From the NCBI GenBank assembly GCA_910588245.1, contig CAJUQP010000009.1:1-64000 (forward strand): a stretch of DNA of 64,000 nt, written 5' to 3'. The notes under the pieces are model-generated. The model was not told where the DNA came from. It searched no databases and was given only the letters and a program-made list of their open reading frames with translations. The position numbers and the translations under genes were made by a program. The DNA comes from an uncultured Muribaculaceae bacterium. GTDB lineage: Bacteria; Bacteroidota; Bacteroidia; Bacteroidales; Muribaculaceae. How positions within the stretch are numbered: position 1 is the stretch's first letter; every line of letters starts with the position of its first letter. This document shows positions 18,153 through 28,865 of this stretch, piece by piece.

Positions 18153-18183
18153 TTGAGCAAAAACGGGTTGAGCAAAAAAAGGG
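18153..18183. repeat. Short direct repeat upstream of the export promoter
   Basis: TTGAGCAAAAACGGG and TTGAGCAAAAAAAGGG stand head to tail just upstream of the -33 box. On the minus strand they carry T runs. They could be a regulator site or part of the downstream end of the HTCS transcript. Confidence 0.45.
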
Positions 18184-18264
18184 TTGGAGTCGCCGTTGCT
18201 GAACACAAGTCAGGATATGCAACCCCGATGGTTCAGGCCAACTGACTCGGCTCCCGCGTTGTCT

Positions 18265-21200
18265 CTAATGCATAGCAGGAGCCCCATCCGCCTCACGCAG
18301 CTTTTTCACATAGTTGCCCGGAGTCGCCCCGAACTGGCGAGCGAAACATTTAGAAAAATAGGAGGGACTCGCAAAACCTGTCATCTCACTGATCTCTGCC
18401 ACCGTATGTTTCTCTTCCGTCAATAGTAAAGCTGCCTTCTTAAGGCGGGCAATTCTGATAAGTTCATGCGGAGTGACGTCGGCAAGAGTCTTGATCTTGG
18501 AATAAAGTCCCGTGCGGCTTACACAGAGTCCGGACGCCAGGAAATCGACATCGAGATCAGGATTCGACACATTCTCCTCAATCAGTGAGTTGAGCTGTTC
18601 AAGAAATTTATTGTCTTCCGGATGCGCCGCGAGCACTGTTATCGGCGTCATGGGATCGTTTGAATACTTCTCTCGCAACAGACGCCGCATGTCAAGAAGG
18701 TTGCTTATCCGCGCTTTCAGAAAAGCCATAGAGAATGGTTTCTCGACGTAGGCGTCGGCTCCGGCCCGCATGCTCTCCACCTTCGAGTCCGTGTCGGTTT
18801 TGGCGGTGAGCATTACAAACGGAATATGGTTCAGCGCCTTGTCTCCTCTGACAATCCGAAGCAACGACAGACCGTCCATCACAGGCATCATCCAGTCGCA
18901 GACAATGAGTGATATCTCGCGGGAGCGGAGCACCTCGAGGGCATCTGCGCCATTCTCAGCCTTGACAGCCTCAAACTCCCCCGACACACTGGAGGCTATG
19001 AAGTCAAGCATCTCCGTGTTGTCGTCGATTACCAGCATCAGCGGAAGTGTATGCGCAGCCGAGTCTGACGCGACTTCCACACAACCCTGCGATGGGGCGC
19101 AGCTGGGTGGAAGTGGTTCAGACGGAAGAACACACTCCTGCCGCAGAGGGATCGTGACCGTGAAACAGGACCATTTTCCCGGCTCACTCTCCGCCACCAC
19201 CTTTCCGCCATGGCCTTCGGCCACACCCTTCACGATACTCAGGCCAAGCCCTGTGCCGCCTCGGCTCTCATTGATATTGTCAATTATCTGATAAAAAGGG
19301 GTAAATATCTTCTCAAGATTCTCCCTCTTTATTCCTATACCATTGTCTTCCACGGAAATTACAAGATTCTTTCCCTCGATATCCGGGGCACAACGCAGTC
19401 TGATTCTGTCTCGTGTGAATTTGCGGGCGTTATTGAGAAGGTTGCTCACCAGCTTGGTGAAGGATTCCGGGCTGACATCTGCCATGAAATTGCCGGCCGG
19501 ATACTCAGCAATGAGCACACCCCCGCGGTGCTCCACCGACGGACGGAATCTCTCGACCACCGACTCAACAAGAGGCATTATTTCCATATGCCTGAATTCC
19601 ATCGGGAGAGCGCTCTCCTCCACCTTCTTGAAGTCGAGCATCTGATTGACCAGCGAAAGTAGGCGACGGGCATTTCTGTCGATCATCCCGAGCTCATCAC
19701 GTAAGGTTTTCGGGAAATCCCCGGCCCTCTCCATTATCTTCTCCAGCGGACCGATTATGAGCGACACCGGAGTACGGATCTCATGGGCCACTATTGTGAA
19801 GAAACTTAGCCGTGTGCGAAACATTTCCCTCTCCTTATTGTCGGCCACACGTGCAAGCTCAGCATTATGCTCCGACTCCTTACGGCGCCGCTCATAGCGA
19901 AGCGCAAGCAGAAACAGCATCACTACAGAAATGAGATAAACAAATCTCATCCACCACGATGCATACCATACAGGGAGCACACATATATCGAGAGTGATGC
20001 CATCCTTGTTCCAGACTCCGTCATTGTTGGCAGCCTTCACATGAAGCCGATAGTCACCCGGAGGAAGGTTGGAATATGTCGCGCGGTTGTCTTTGTCGGC
20101 CTTTATCCAGCCCCTGTCGAAGCCCTCAAGTTTATACACATAGCTGTTGCTTTCCGGATTGGCGTAACTGAGAGCCGAGAAATAGACGCTGAAAGTATGA
20201 TCTTCATGCGAGAGCACGAGTCTGTCGATAGTATTGAGAGACTCAGGGAGGAGCTCGCTTCCGACCTCAGTCATGGCGTTGATCACGCTCAAGCCCGTGA
20301 ACGAGAGCGGCGCCACATAATCGTTTGACCGCACATCAGACGGGAAAAGGGCACAGAGGCCATTGACCGTGCCCAGATACATGCGACCGTCGCGGCCGAC
20401 AAGCGACACTCCTGAGGAGAATTCATTCGAAGGAAGACCGTCACGGCTCGTATAGCGGTCGGCACGGCGTTCATCCGTACATCTATAAAGTCCTGTGGGG
20501 GCTGTGATCCAGTACATATCCCCGACTTTCTCCACAGAGCTGGCAAACCCCATGAATCCTTCAAAACCGAGAGTGGCGAAGCGACGAGCATATCCGTCAT
20601 ATCTTGCCACGCCCCCGGCTGTGGCGACAAGCACCTGATTGTCGGACGTCACCGTTATCCTGTTGACATGACTGTGGGGCAACCCGCCCCCCTTTCCGTC
20701 AGGAAGCATATTCTCCCACGTGTCATGGAAAGGATTGTAAAGAAACACTCCGTTGCCCTGGGTGGCTACCCATATACGCCCTTCTCTGTCTTCCGCTATA
20801 TCCACAACCCAGGCTCCAAGGTCTCTGTGTGACACAAACTGCCTGTTATCCTCGTCATATCTGTTCAGTGATTTCCCGGCAGCCATCCAAACTGTGCCAT
20901 GGTTATCCTTATGTATCGCATAGCAGCTGTAATCTGTCCCGACCCCTTCGAGAGGTATTGGTGTCCATTTCCCGGAAACGGGATCAAGCGTTCCGGCTCC
21001 CCCGGTGTATGTGCCTACCCATATCTTGTCGCCATGGGCGCAGAGTGCATGGACATTGTCGGGTGAACCCGAAGGCTTCAACGAATAGCTCCGGAAAGTA
21101 TCTGTGGCAGGATCATACACGCAGACACCTCCGTCGTCGCTTCCCACCCATATATTTCCATGCTGATCCTCCTCAAGACACGATATGACGTTACCACTCA

Positions 21201-22272
21201 CGGAATTGACGAACTCCGAATGGATGAAGGTCTTTATATGCTTTGTATCGGGGGCTATGTAGTTGACACCCCCATAGAAAGTACCGACCCAGACTCCCCC
21301 TTCCCGGTCTTTCATCACCGGATATACAAACTGGTTTGATAGCGAACGTCTGTTGTGACCTGTCTGACAATAATGCGAGAATCGACGAGTTGTCATGTCG
21401 TAAAGGGAGAGGCCGGTTTCCGATCCAACCAGAAGCCTTGAAGTGGAATATTGCTCTATGGAATGGATATGGTGTATATTACCACTCTTCGCATCCGGAA
21501 TCTCCGTCACAACACCGCTCTCGCGATCAACTTTCATAAGCCCATCCCTCCAGGTCCCGACCCAGAAACCACCGTCGGCATCCTCGAAAACCGAAAGGGC
21601 CGGTAGTGTGGTTTTATGGCCCTCTATCACAAGCGGGAAACTGAGAAAACTCCTGCCGGCAACATCAAGGCGGTATATTCCTCCCGTCCCGGCCGTAGAC
21701 GCGCCCCATACACCACCCTCCCTGTCGCAAAACACTGTGGCGATATAATTATCAAGTTCAGGAAACTCATAGAGCGCCATGACCCGGTTGTCGGGCGCTA
21801 TGCTGTAGACCCCCACGCCTTCAACCGATACCCAGAGAGTCATGTCCTTACCGCATGCGGCACTTTTCACCTCCCCATCTCCGATTTTCCTCATCCCGGC
21901 AGGATAGACGAGAGGGAGTTCGTGAAGCCTCTCAAGCCTTCGGTCAAAGCGATAGAGACCATTGGCGATCCCGGCTATCATTTCGTCGCCTCTCATGCAC
22001 AATGCCATGACATATGTTGGTGCGGCAGTAACTCTCTCATCCTGCTGTGGCAGATACGTGACGCAACGCACGCCGTCGAAACGCACGAGGCCGCCGTCCG
22101 TGGCAAACCATATGAAACCCTCACTGTCCTGGCAGATGTCGCGGATACAGTTTGAAGGGAGTCCGTTGTCGGTGGTGTAATGGAGAAAATTGAAATCAGG
22201 CGTCAGGACATTGGCTGCGAGAAAGGTATTCGCTGCCAGCCACGCGGCTATGATAAAGATGATCCGTTTCAT
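18265..22272 (-). CDS. Hybrid two-component system regulator (HTCS) of the GH127/GH97 PUL
   Basis: 1335 residues from the ATG at 22272, which starts a signal peptide (IIFIIAAWLAANTFLAAN); the frame is open further up but without coding character. Order: periplasmic beta-propeller repeats of Reg_prop type (about 25-690; IWFATDGGLVRFDG, IWVGSDDGGVCVYDP), a Y_Y_Y domain (about 690-755), one membrane helix (about 770-790), a HisKA domain with VAHEIRTP (His about 829), a HATPase domain with VEDNGIGIKRENL and GGTGLGLSI, a receiver domain with DWMMPVMDG (Asp about 1125) and TAKTD, and an AraC-type HTH (about 1237-1330). All catalytic motifs are intact. Such proteins bind a glycan breakdown product in the periplasm and switch on their PUL. 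It lies directly after the SusD gene, so it should control the adjacent divergent gene set. Confidence 0.95.
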   Translation of the reverse strand: MKRIIFIIAAWLAANTFLAANVLTPDFNFLHYTTDNGLPSNCIRDICQDSEGFIWFATDGGLVRFDGVRCVTYLPQQDERVTAAPTYVMALCMRGDEMIAGIANGLYRFDRRLERLHELPLVYPAGMRKIGDGEVKSAACGKDMTLWVSVEGVGVYSIAPDNRVMALYEFPELDNYIATVFCDREGGVWGASTAGTGGIYRLDVAGRSFLSFPLVIEGHKTTLPALSVFEDADGGFWVGTWRDGLMKVDRESGVVTEIPDAKSGNIHHIHSIEQYSTSRLLVGSETGLSLYDMTTRRFSHYCQTGHNRRSLSNQFVYPVMKDREGGVWVGTFYGGVNYIAPDTKHIKTFIHSEFVNSVSGNVISCLEEDQHGNIWVGSDDGGVCVYDPATDTFRSYSLKPSGSPDNVHALCAHGDKIWVGTYTGGAGTLDPVSGKWTPIPLEGVGTDYSCYAIHKDNHGTVWMAAGKSLNRYDEDNRQFVSHRDLGAWVVDIAEDREGRIWVATQGNGVFLYNPFHDTWENMLPDGKGGGLPHSHVNRITVTSDNQVLVATAGGVARYDGYARRFATLGFEGFMGFASSVEKVGDMYWITAPTGLYRCTDERRADRYTSRDGLPSNEFSSGVSLVGRDGRMYLGTVNGLCALFPSDVRSNDYVAPLSFTGLSVINAMTEVGSELLPESLNTIDRLVLSHEDHTFSVYFSALSYANPESNSYVYKLEGFDRGWIKADKDNRATYSNLPPGDYRLHVKAANNDGVWNKDGITLDICVLPVWYASWWMRFVYLISVVMLFLLALRYERRRKESEHNAELARVADNKEREMFRTRLSFFTIVAHEIRTPVSLIIGPLEKIMERAGDFPKTLRDELGMIDRNARRLLSLVNQMLDFKKVEESALPMEFRHMEIMPLVESVVERFRPSVEHRGGVLIAEYPAGNFMADVSPESFTKLVSNLLNNARKFTRDRIRLRCAPDIEGKNLVISVEDNGIGIKRENLEKIFTPFYQIIDNINESRGGTGLGLSIVKGVAEGHGGKVVAESEPGKWSCFTVTIPLRQECVLPSEPLPPSCAPSQGCVEVASDSAAHTLPLMLVIDDNTEMLDFIASSVSGEFEAVKAENGADALEVLRSREISLIVCDWMMPVMDGLSLLRIVRGDKALNHIPFVMLTAKTDTDSKVESMRAGADAYVEKPFSMAFLKARISNLLDMRRLLREKYSNDPMTPITVLAAHPEDNKFLEQLNSLIEENVSNPDLDVDFLASGLCVSRTGLYSKIKTLADVTPHELIRIARLKKAALLLTEEKHTVAEISEMTGFASPSYFSKCFARQFGATPGNYVKKLREADGAPAMH

Positions 22273-22294
22273 GCGGGTAGGTTGGTTACTGACA

Positions 22295-22302
22295 CAAAAG
22301 TA
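22295..22302 (-). promoter_or_regulatory. Possible -7 element of the HTCS gene
   Basis: The minus strand reads TACTTTTG, matching TAnnTTTG, 22 bases before the ATG at 22272. No matching -33 box is seen. Separate weak transcription of HTCS genes is usual. Confidence 0.4.
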
Positions 22303-22491
22303 ACTAAAAAAATGCAATAATCCGACACTTAGAAAGCAAATTCCACGGAAAGAGGATGTTAAAAGACAGACGACGTCCGGGAAAGACCCGGGCGCCGCCC
22401 TTACCACAATAGATTTTACCTGACCATTACCTGTAGCACAGCATCGCGCTGTGTAGAGATGGCACGTCAATAGCTATCGTATTTCCAATCA

Positions 22492-24243
22492 TCATCTTTC
22501 GTAGGGCAATGCGTCGAGCCATGGACACTTGTTGAGTTCCCAGCGCGGGATGGGAAGCCAGTAGTGCTTCTCTCCTGCGTAGCGGCGGGGTGCGAGAAGG
22601 TTGTCGATCACCCATTCCTGCTGGGCATCACTCCATACCCAACCCTCCGTGACACACTGATAGCTCTTCTTGCGGTTGCCGTTCTCATCATAGCCGATAT
22701 GGCGTATGGTCATTACGTGCAGAGGCTGAGAATAAACCTCCTCGAGTTTCTTCCAGCGACGTATGTCGAAGAAACGCTGTCCTTCGAAAAGGAGCTCGCT
22801 CTGACGCTCATATTCATACTCGGCACGGATGTCAGCACCTGTGGCATCAGGAAGAAGGGCCCTGTTGCGCACCTTGTTGATATATGTGAGGGCCTCCCCG
22901 TTGTTACCAAGCTCGATCTGACACTCTGCATAGTTCAAATAAACCTCTGCGAGACGGAGGAAGAACCAGGGAGTGGTATGCATAGTAGTTCCAGTCATGT
23001 CATAGCTGGGGTCGAGGAACTTACGCATATAATAGCCGGTCTCCGTTACGTTCCACCATTCAGACTCATAATTCTCCTTACTATTTCTTCCCGCTGATGT
23101 CCCGGCCTCCTCATCGCCAAGGAAAAGCTCGAGCTCACTGTAGTCATTGCCGTATCCCCACATATCGCCGTCAAGCAGATAGTTGGCATTAAAGCGAATC
23201 TCACGGTTTGCCCAGGGATATTCCTCTGTGTAATCTGGGAATTCAACATGTGTACCGTCCTTAAGCTGGAAGCGTGCAGCTACCTCATGGGTGGGATCAA
23301 GTGTACCCCATCCCTGATATCCGTTATAAGGGCCCATAGGAGCCTGATGCAGATAGGACACATTCCGTCCTGCACCATATTTGGGATCAAAAAGTTTCTC
23401 AAAGATCACCTCCGGATTGGTTGGATCGAAGAAGAGAGCGGCGTATTCTTCAGAAGAATCAACGGGTTTAAGATAATACTGGTTGAGATCGATGACTGCC
23501 TTTGCAGCATCGGCAGCAGCCTGCCATTTCTCATGCGAAGGAGTACCGAACAGAGGACTTGCCTTCCAGAGGAGGACACGCGATTTCAGTGCGAGGGCCG
23601 CACCCTGAGTAGCCCGTCCAAGATCAGACTTGTCATAGTCAGCATTCTCCAGGAGAGCGGCAGCCTCGTCAAGATCCTTCACTATGAAATCAGCCACCTC
23701 ATCGAGATCGGCACGACGCTCGTCACCAAAGGGATAGTCAAGATCAAACGTGCGGTCGACAATTACAACACGACCGAAAAGGCCATAGAGCATATGATAG
23801 TTCCAGGCACGAAGGAAAAGTGCCTGTCCTTTAAGGGTGTCGCGATAATTGTCATCACCCGGGACGCCATCGATACGCTCGAGAAACAGATTGAGCTTCG
23901 CGATATAGTCGTAGTAGTTATACCAGGGATCCCACATGGTATCACCCCAACCAAGGTTTGACTGGTCGGGAGTGAGATAACCTTGAGTATAATTTTCAGA
24001 ACCATATTTATGCTTCTGATAGACTTCGTCGGTGTATGAGGCGAACCATGCCATTTTGGAGTTCTCAGGCATCAGCCTAGCATACTGGTCATTGAGATAA
24101 AGCTCAGCAAGATGAAGGTCGCCCCAGACAGCTTCGTCAGTAAAGGAATCGAGAGGCTCCTGATCGAGGATATCCTCACAAGAGGACATACCCATAGCGG
24201 TTGCCGCGATAGCTGCGTATAAAAATATATTCTTGAGTTTCAT
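22492..24243 (-). CDS. SusD-like glycan-binding lipoprotein
   Basis: 583 residues. Lipoprotein signal (AAIAATAMGMSSCEDIL, Cys 22) followed by the LDQEPLDSFTDEAVW start typical of the SusD/RagB family. The TPR-like helices include QALFLRAWNYHMLYGLFGRV. The C-terminus has the family block YEYERQSELLFEGQRFFDIR followed by a WKKL. SusD proteins sit on the outer surface as the lid of a SusC channel and bind the target glycan. It lies 10 bases after the SusC reading frame. The gene is intact even though its SusC partner has a stop. Confidence 0.95.
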   Translation of the reverse strand: MKLKNIFLYAAIAATAMGMSSCEDILDQEPLDSFTDEAVWGDLHLAELYLNDQYARLMPENSKMAWFASYTDEVYQKHKYGSENYTQGYLTPDQSNLGWGDTMWDPWYNYYDYIAKLNLFLERIDGVPGDDNYRDTLKGQALFLRAWNYHMLYGLFGRVVIVDRTFDLDYPFGDERRADLDEVADFIVKDLDEAAALLENADYDKSDLGRATQGAALALKSRVLLWKASPLFGTPSHEKWQAAADAAKAVIDLNQYYLKPVDSSEEYAALFFDPTNPEVIFEKLFDPKYGAGRNVSYLHQAPMGPYNGYQGWGTLDPTHEVAARFQLKDGTHVEFPDYTEEYPWANREIRFNANYLLDGDMWGYGNDYSELELFLGDEEAGTSAGRNSKENYESEWWNVTETGYYMRKFLDPSYDMTGTTMHTTPWFFLRLAEVYLNYAECQIELGNNGEALTYINKVRNRALLPDATGADIRAEYEYERQSELLFEGQRFFDIRRWKKLEEVYSQPLHVMTIRHIGYDENGNRKKSYQCVTEGWVWSDAQQEWVIDNLLAPRRYAGEKHYWLPIPRWELNKCPWLDALPYER

Positions 24244-24253
24244 AGTTCCGGAA

Positions 24254-27200
24254 TTAGAAAGTTATACCTGCGCCGAAAGTGAGACTTCTCTGGAGAGGAT
24301 AGCTCGTGATGGCGTTCCCAATCTCAGGATCGGCAATCTTGTAATTATCGATGGTAAAGAGGTTACTTCCGTTAAAATAGATGCGTATATTATCCACGCC
24401 GATGCTATTAGTCCACTCGTGAGGAAGTGTATAGCCGATCTCAAGAGATTTGAGACGGAGGAAATTAACACTGCGGAGCCACCATGTAGACTCAACACCA
24501 TTCCATTTGTCACCATAAGTCTGACCCATAAAAGCCCTTGGCCAGCGCGCGTTGGCGTTCTCCTCTGGGGTATTGCCCTCTCTCCATCGTCCTTCATAAA
24601 AGTCGGTGGCCATGTTCATCGTGGGCATCACTACCATCTTTGCCTGTCCTTGCCCCTGGAAAAATGCATTGATATCGATACCCTTCCATTCACCTGCGAG
24701 TGTAAAGCCATAGATGATACGGGGAGTGGGGCTGTAATCATACCGGATAGCGTCATCCCATGTAATGTTGTCGTCTCCATTCATATCCTGATAGATCAAG
24801 TCACCCGGCTTAGCACCTTCCATATGCGGAGAATTGTTGATCTGCTCCTGATTTTGATAAATGCCAATAGCCTTATATATTGTCATGCCATCGATGGGAG
24901 ATCCCTCCTGACGCTGCCAAGCCGGAGTAGTCGGAGCCTCGTCAATATAGTTCACTTTGTTGCGGGCATAAGTGAAGTTGCCTGTAACACTCCAATTGAA
25001 GTCACCTGCATGGTCGCGGTAAGTAGCCACAAGTTCGATACCAGTATTTGTAACCTTGCCTATATTCTCAGCAGGAAGCTTCATACCGGAGAAATAAGGA
25101 ACTGAGGCATTACGATAAGTAAGGATATCATCACGGACGGAGCGGAACCAGTCGAAATCAAGACTGAACTTGTTGTTGAGGAAGTTTGCCGAGAAACCGA
25201 CGTTCATCGTCTTTGCAGACTCCCAGGTGACTATCGGATTAGCCACACGTGACATTACCAACGCCTTATAAATCTTACCGTCGGTACCCGATCCAAAATA
25301 AGCACCTGTGTAAGGTTGCTCCTCAGTACTTTCATGGTATTTGTATTGTGACAGGTATTGATAGGGCGCAATATTATCGTTACCCATCTTACCCCATGAA
25401 TATTTTATCTTCAAGAAATTTACAATCGGAGTGAGGCTTTCAAAGAATCTTTCCTGACTGATTACCCAACCCACAGAGAATGCAGGGAAAAGGCCCCAGC
25501 GGTGCTGTTTGGCGAAGTTCATGGAACCATCATAGCGTAATGTAACTTCAGCGAGGTACTTGCCATCGTAGTCATAGTTGATACGGCCGAACACGTTACG
25601 GCGAGTCGTAATTTTGCTATAACCATTATTATCCTTATCCTCGGGCACATCCGAACCGGCAAAAAGCTCGGGGATGACATCTGCTACAAAGTTCGTACGA
25701 TATCCAGAAAGAGAATGATAGCTGTAACGGTTCTCCTCATAGGCAACGAAAGCGTTGATGTCATGAAGCTCGTTGAATACGCGGTTATAGCCCAGGCGCA
25801 CATTCCATGTGGAATTGGTTGAACGGTCAGACCAGTCGCTGACACTGATCTTTCCGGTCATGTCGCGTTTGTTGACATATTCTCCCTTTTCAAGAGCATA
25901 TAGATCATAAGGACGATTAAGTTGCTTGCCGTAATTGAAAGCAAAGTCAATCGCGGCATAAGCTTCGGCATACAGACCCTTTGTAATGACATCGAGGTCT
26001 ACGCGCACTTTCGGCTTTAGATCAAGAATATTATAGACATAACGGTTATATCCCGGAGCGTCCGTCACCATAACTGTAGAGTTGTTGGTGATGCCGTCAT
26101 AACCCACACGAGGAAGTCCGTTCTCATAATAAGGAGCAGCCCCCGGGAACATAGTCAGCAATTTACCGAAAAGGTAGTCAGTATCAAAGACTCCTCTGTT
26201 ACGGCGTTCCTGTCGTCCGAGTATATCTAAACTGAAAGAGATGGCCTTGGAGATCTTGGCATCTACATTGCTCGTAATCTGATATTGCTTGTAGTCCTGG
26301 GCGCTCTTGCGATAAAGAGCGTCCTGCCACATATACTGGAAAGAGGAATAGAACGACACCTTCTCATTTCCGCCGCTCACCGATACGGAATGCTGGGTCC
26401 TTCCGGCCCATTTCTTGGCAGTCGCACCTCACCAGTCGGTGTCAGGGAAATGGTCGAGATCGTCATGATTCTTGTAATGCTCCAGTGAAGTTTCATCAAA
26501 GGTCAGACCGGGGGAATCGTGACGCGAATCCGCATCATACTCGTTGCGGTATGTAGCATACTGATATGAGCTGAGCATCTTCGGGATGCGCGTAGGCTGG
26601 GCAACTGTATAGCTACCATTATAGCTTACCTTTACTTTTCCCTCCTTACCACGCTTTGTGGTGACAAGGATGACACCATTGGCGGCCCGAGCACCATAAA
26701 TGGCCGCGGATGCATCTTTCAGTACGGAGATAGATTCGATATCGTCGGGATTCAGACGCGAGAAAGAACGGTCGGCCACACCATCGACCACGATCAGAGG
26801 CTCCGTATTCCCAAGAGTTCCTTTACCACGGATGGTGATAGTGGCACCATCCTCACCAGGCTCACCACTGCGGGTGTTGGCGATGATACCGGCCGTCTTT
26901 CCGGCCAGGGTGTTCGACATGTTGGCGGCAGATACCTTCTTGATATCGTCGCCTGAAACGGATGATACGGATCCTGTCAGAGTGGCTTTTTTCTGCACGC
27001 CGTAACCGACCACAACGAGCTCATCGAGCGATTCGGTAGATGCCGAGAGGCTTACCTCTATGTTTTTCTGTCCGCTCAGCGCGATTTCCCGGGTGGCGTA
27101 CCCCACATAGCTTACCACAAGCGTACCTTTCGCGGGGACGTTAAGTGCAAAGTTACCGTCGATATCGGTCGCGGTTCCAATGGTTGTACCCTTCACCATC

Positions 27201-27409
27201 ACACTGGCACCTATCACTGCCTCGCCGTTCTGCTGGTCGACAACCTTTCCTGTCAGTCTGTGGGTCTGTTGGCCTTGCTGAGCGGCGACAGATTCCGTTG
27301 CCGGAGCCGCGTAAGCCATGCCGGTGGCCGCACTGAATGCCAATGCCAGACAGAGGGCACCTTTCAGAAAATCACTTGCCCGGTTCATCCGGGGTTCGTC
27401 ATGTTTCAT
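24254..27409 (-). pseudogene. SusC-like TonB-dependent transporter, interrupted by one in-frame TGA
   Basis: The two parts (27409-26429 and 26428-24254) are in the same reading frame, separated only by TGA at 26431-26429; read through, the protein would have about 1050 residues, the normal SusC length. The first part has a signal peptide, a carboxypeptidase-D-like domain (LTGKVVDQQNGEAVIGASVM), the TonB-box region and a plug domain (LIVVDGVADRSFSRLNPDDI). The second part holds the beta barrel and ends in FGAGITF with a terminal Phe. The junction reads FPDTDW-stop-GATAKKW, where intact family members continue directly. Nothing else in the barrel is damaged. This is either a recent nonsense mutation, a strain variant, or a base-call error. 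As drawn, no functional transporter would be made. Confidence 0.85.
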
Positions 27410-27433
27410 AAGCGTATATTTTAAGGTTAGTTA

Positions 27434-28828
27434 TTAATTCATGTTGTTTCGCACACGGATGGAATATGGCCACTGGGCGTCGCCCGGATTCTCAGGGCCG
27501 TCGATATTGCGCCAATGCTCTGTAGGAGCGCCCATCACCACGAGCCACAGTTTCTTGATGTCCTTCCCGGCGGGAGCCTTGTAAGACACGGTGCCTTTCT
27601 TGGCACTATGCATCTCGCCATAGTGGGCGTTGCCTTCGGCGTCGACGGCTACAAGTCCGTAGCGCCATCCAGCTTTCGATGCATTCTTAGTGCAATAGCC
27701 TTTCTTGCCTGCCTCACCGCGGAAATCAATCTTCACGCTTTTACCATTCTCCGGCACATCGACAGGAATCACATTAAACCCGTAGTTTTCAGGAGCGTTT
27801 TCCGGAGATATGCGCTGCCATCCCCCTCCGGCGTTATCAAGCTTGGAATGCCATATGTCGGTATAGTCACGTGTATAGTCGCGCACACGGTCTATATCCC
27901 AATTGACAAGGCGTGCGTAATTGTGCCACATCTCATCATTGAAGGCTTTCTGATCCATGCCAGTGAGTTTCTTATAGGTCATGACGGGATCCTCCCCCAC
28001 CTTTCCCTGACGGTAAAGCTCGGCAATGAACGGAAGTCCGTGCTTCTCTCCCCACAACTCTATCACATAAGGTGAATGGTAGATATTGTCGATGTGGAGG
28101 TAAGCCTTGTGGGTGAGATCGGAGAAAGCCTTGAGATGGAAATTCTCATCTTTCTGCCATTCCGGGTTCACTTGCCAGAGCATCCACTGCGAGGTCATCT
28201 CGTAGAATCCCGCGCCTCCCCAGGCCTCACCCTCTCCGTCACAGGTGATCTGGAGCTGATAGCTGTGGCCGAGTTCATGGGCTATGCAGTTAAGGTTCTT
28301 GTCCTGCACGCGGTTAGGGGCGATCCACAGAGCACCGATCTGCCCGTCGTAGTCACCGCCGTAGGCAGTGCCCTCAAGGGAGTAGTCGAGCATGACCATC
28401 ATCTTGTATTTATCGGCCTTGGTGCCGGGCTTCACGAAAGCCAGATCCTTATAGAAAAAGTCATAGAAATGCTGCAGTTTCCCCATCAGATTGGCGAGAT
28501 CAACCTTCATGTTATGGCCATCGAGATCGGGAGCCTGCGTTATGTCGGGGCCGAAACCCTTGGCCCAGAAGAGAGCCACATCAGGGGTGCTGACCATACG
28601 TTTGAAACTCCATTTGGATGTGTCACTCTCGAGATTCATGCTTCGTAGGTCATTGGGTATATAGATCGCTTTCTCCTGACGCGTCACCACCGGCACGGTT
28701 GCCTGCACCGGATATGCCTCGTCGGGATTCAGGGCTATGACTCCAGACTTGGAGGGATCATTGTCCTGCGCGCCGCCATAGAAGAAGCAGCCCATAAGGG
28801 CGGAGATAAGGATGAGTCCTTTTTTCAT
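27434..28828 (-). CDS. Secreted HEXXH protein, putative zinc metallopeptidase (paralogue 1)
   Basis: 464 residues with a signal peptide ending about residue 20. HELGH at 184-188, within NCIAHELGHSYQLQ, is a zinc-peptidase signature. A Glu at 210 in GFYEMTSQWML stands 22 residues later and could be the third ligand of a gluzincin. After the catalytic part (about 60-350) comes a beta-rich C-terminal domain (about 370-455) with WRYGLVAVDAEGN and LWLVVMGAPTEHW. I believe this is the family called DUF6055, but I could not check it. About half the residues match the next gene upstream. Set between GH127 and SusC in one operon (gaps 37 and 24 bases), so it should act on the same surface substrate. 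Confidence 0.85.
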   Translation of the reverse strand: MKKGLILISALMGCFFYGGAQDNDPSKSGVIALNPDEAYPVQATVPVVTRQEKAIYIPNDLRSMNLESDTSKWSFKRMVSTPDVALFWAKGFGPDITQAPDLDGHNMKVDLANLMGKLQHFYDFFYKDLAFVKPGTKADKYKMMVMLDYSLEGTAYGGDYDGQIGALWIAPNRVQDKNLNCIAHELGHSYQLQITCDGEGEAWGGAGFYEMTSQWMLWQVNPEWQKDENFHLKAFSDLTHKAYLHIDNIYHSPYVIELWGEKHGLPFIAELYRQGKVGEDPVMTYKKLTGMDQKAFNDEMWHNYARLVNWDIDRVRDYTRDYTDIWHSKLDNAGGGWQRISPENAPENYGFNVIPVDVPENGKSVKIDFRGEAGKKGYCTKNASKAGWRYGLVAVDAEGNAHYGEMHSAKKGTVSYKAPAGKDIKKLWLVVMGAPTEHWRNIDGPENPGDAQWPYSIRVRNNMN

Positions 28829-28865
28829 CGTTCTTGTGTGTTAACGGGTATAGTTTTATTAAATA

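Noticed and set aside
24254..26380. Separate gene starting at a GTG inside the SusC barrel
   Set aside because: The frame is continuous with the upstream part except for one stop, and a barrel fragment without signal peptide would not be exported.
26429..26431. Selenocysteine or recoded TGA in SusC
   Set aside because: No stem-loop of SECIS type is seen behind it, SusC proteins have no Cys or Sec here, and TGA is used as the normal stop elsewhere in the window, for example at the ATGA overlaps.
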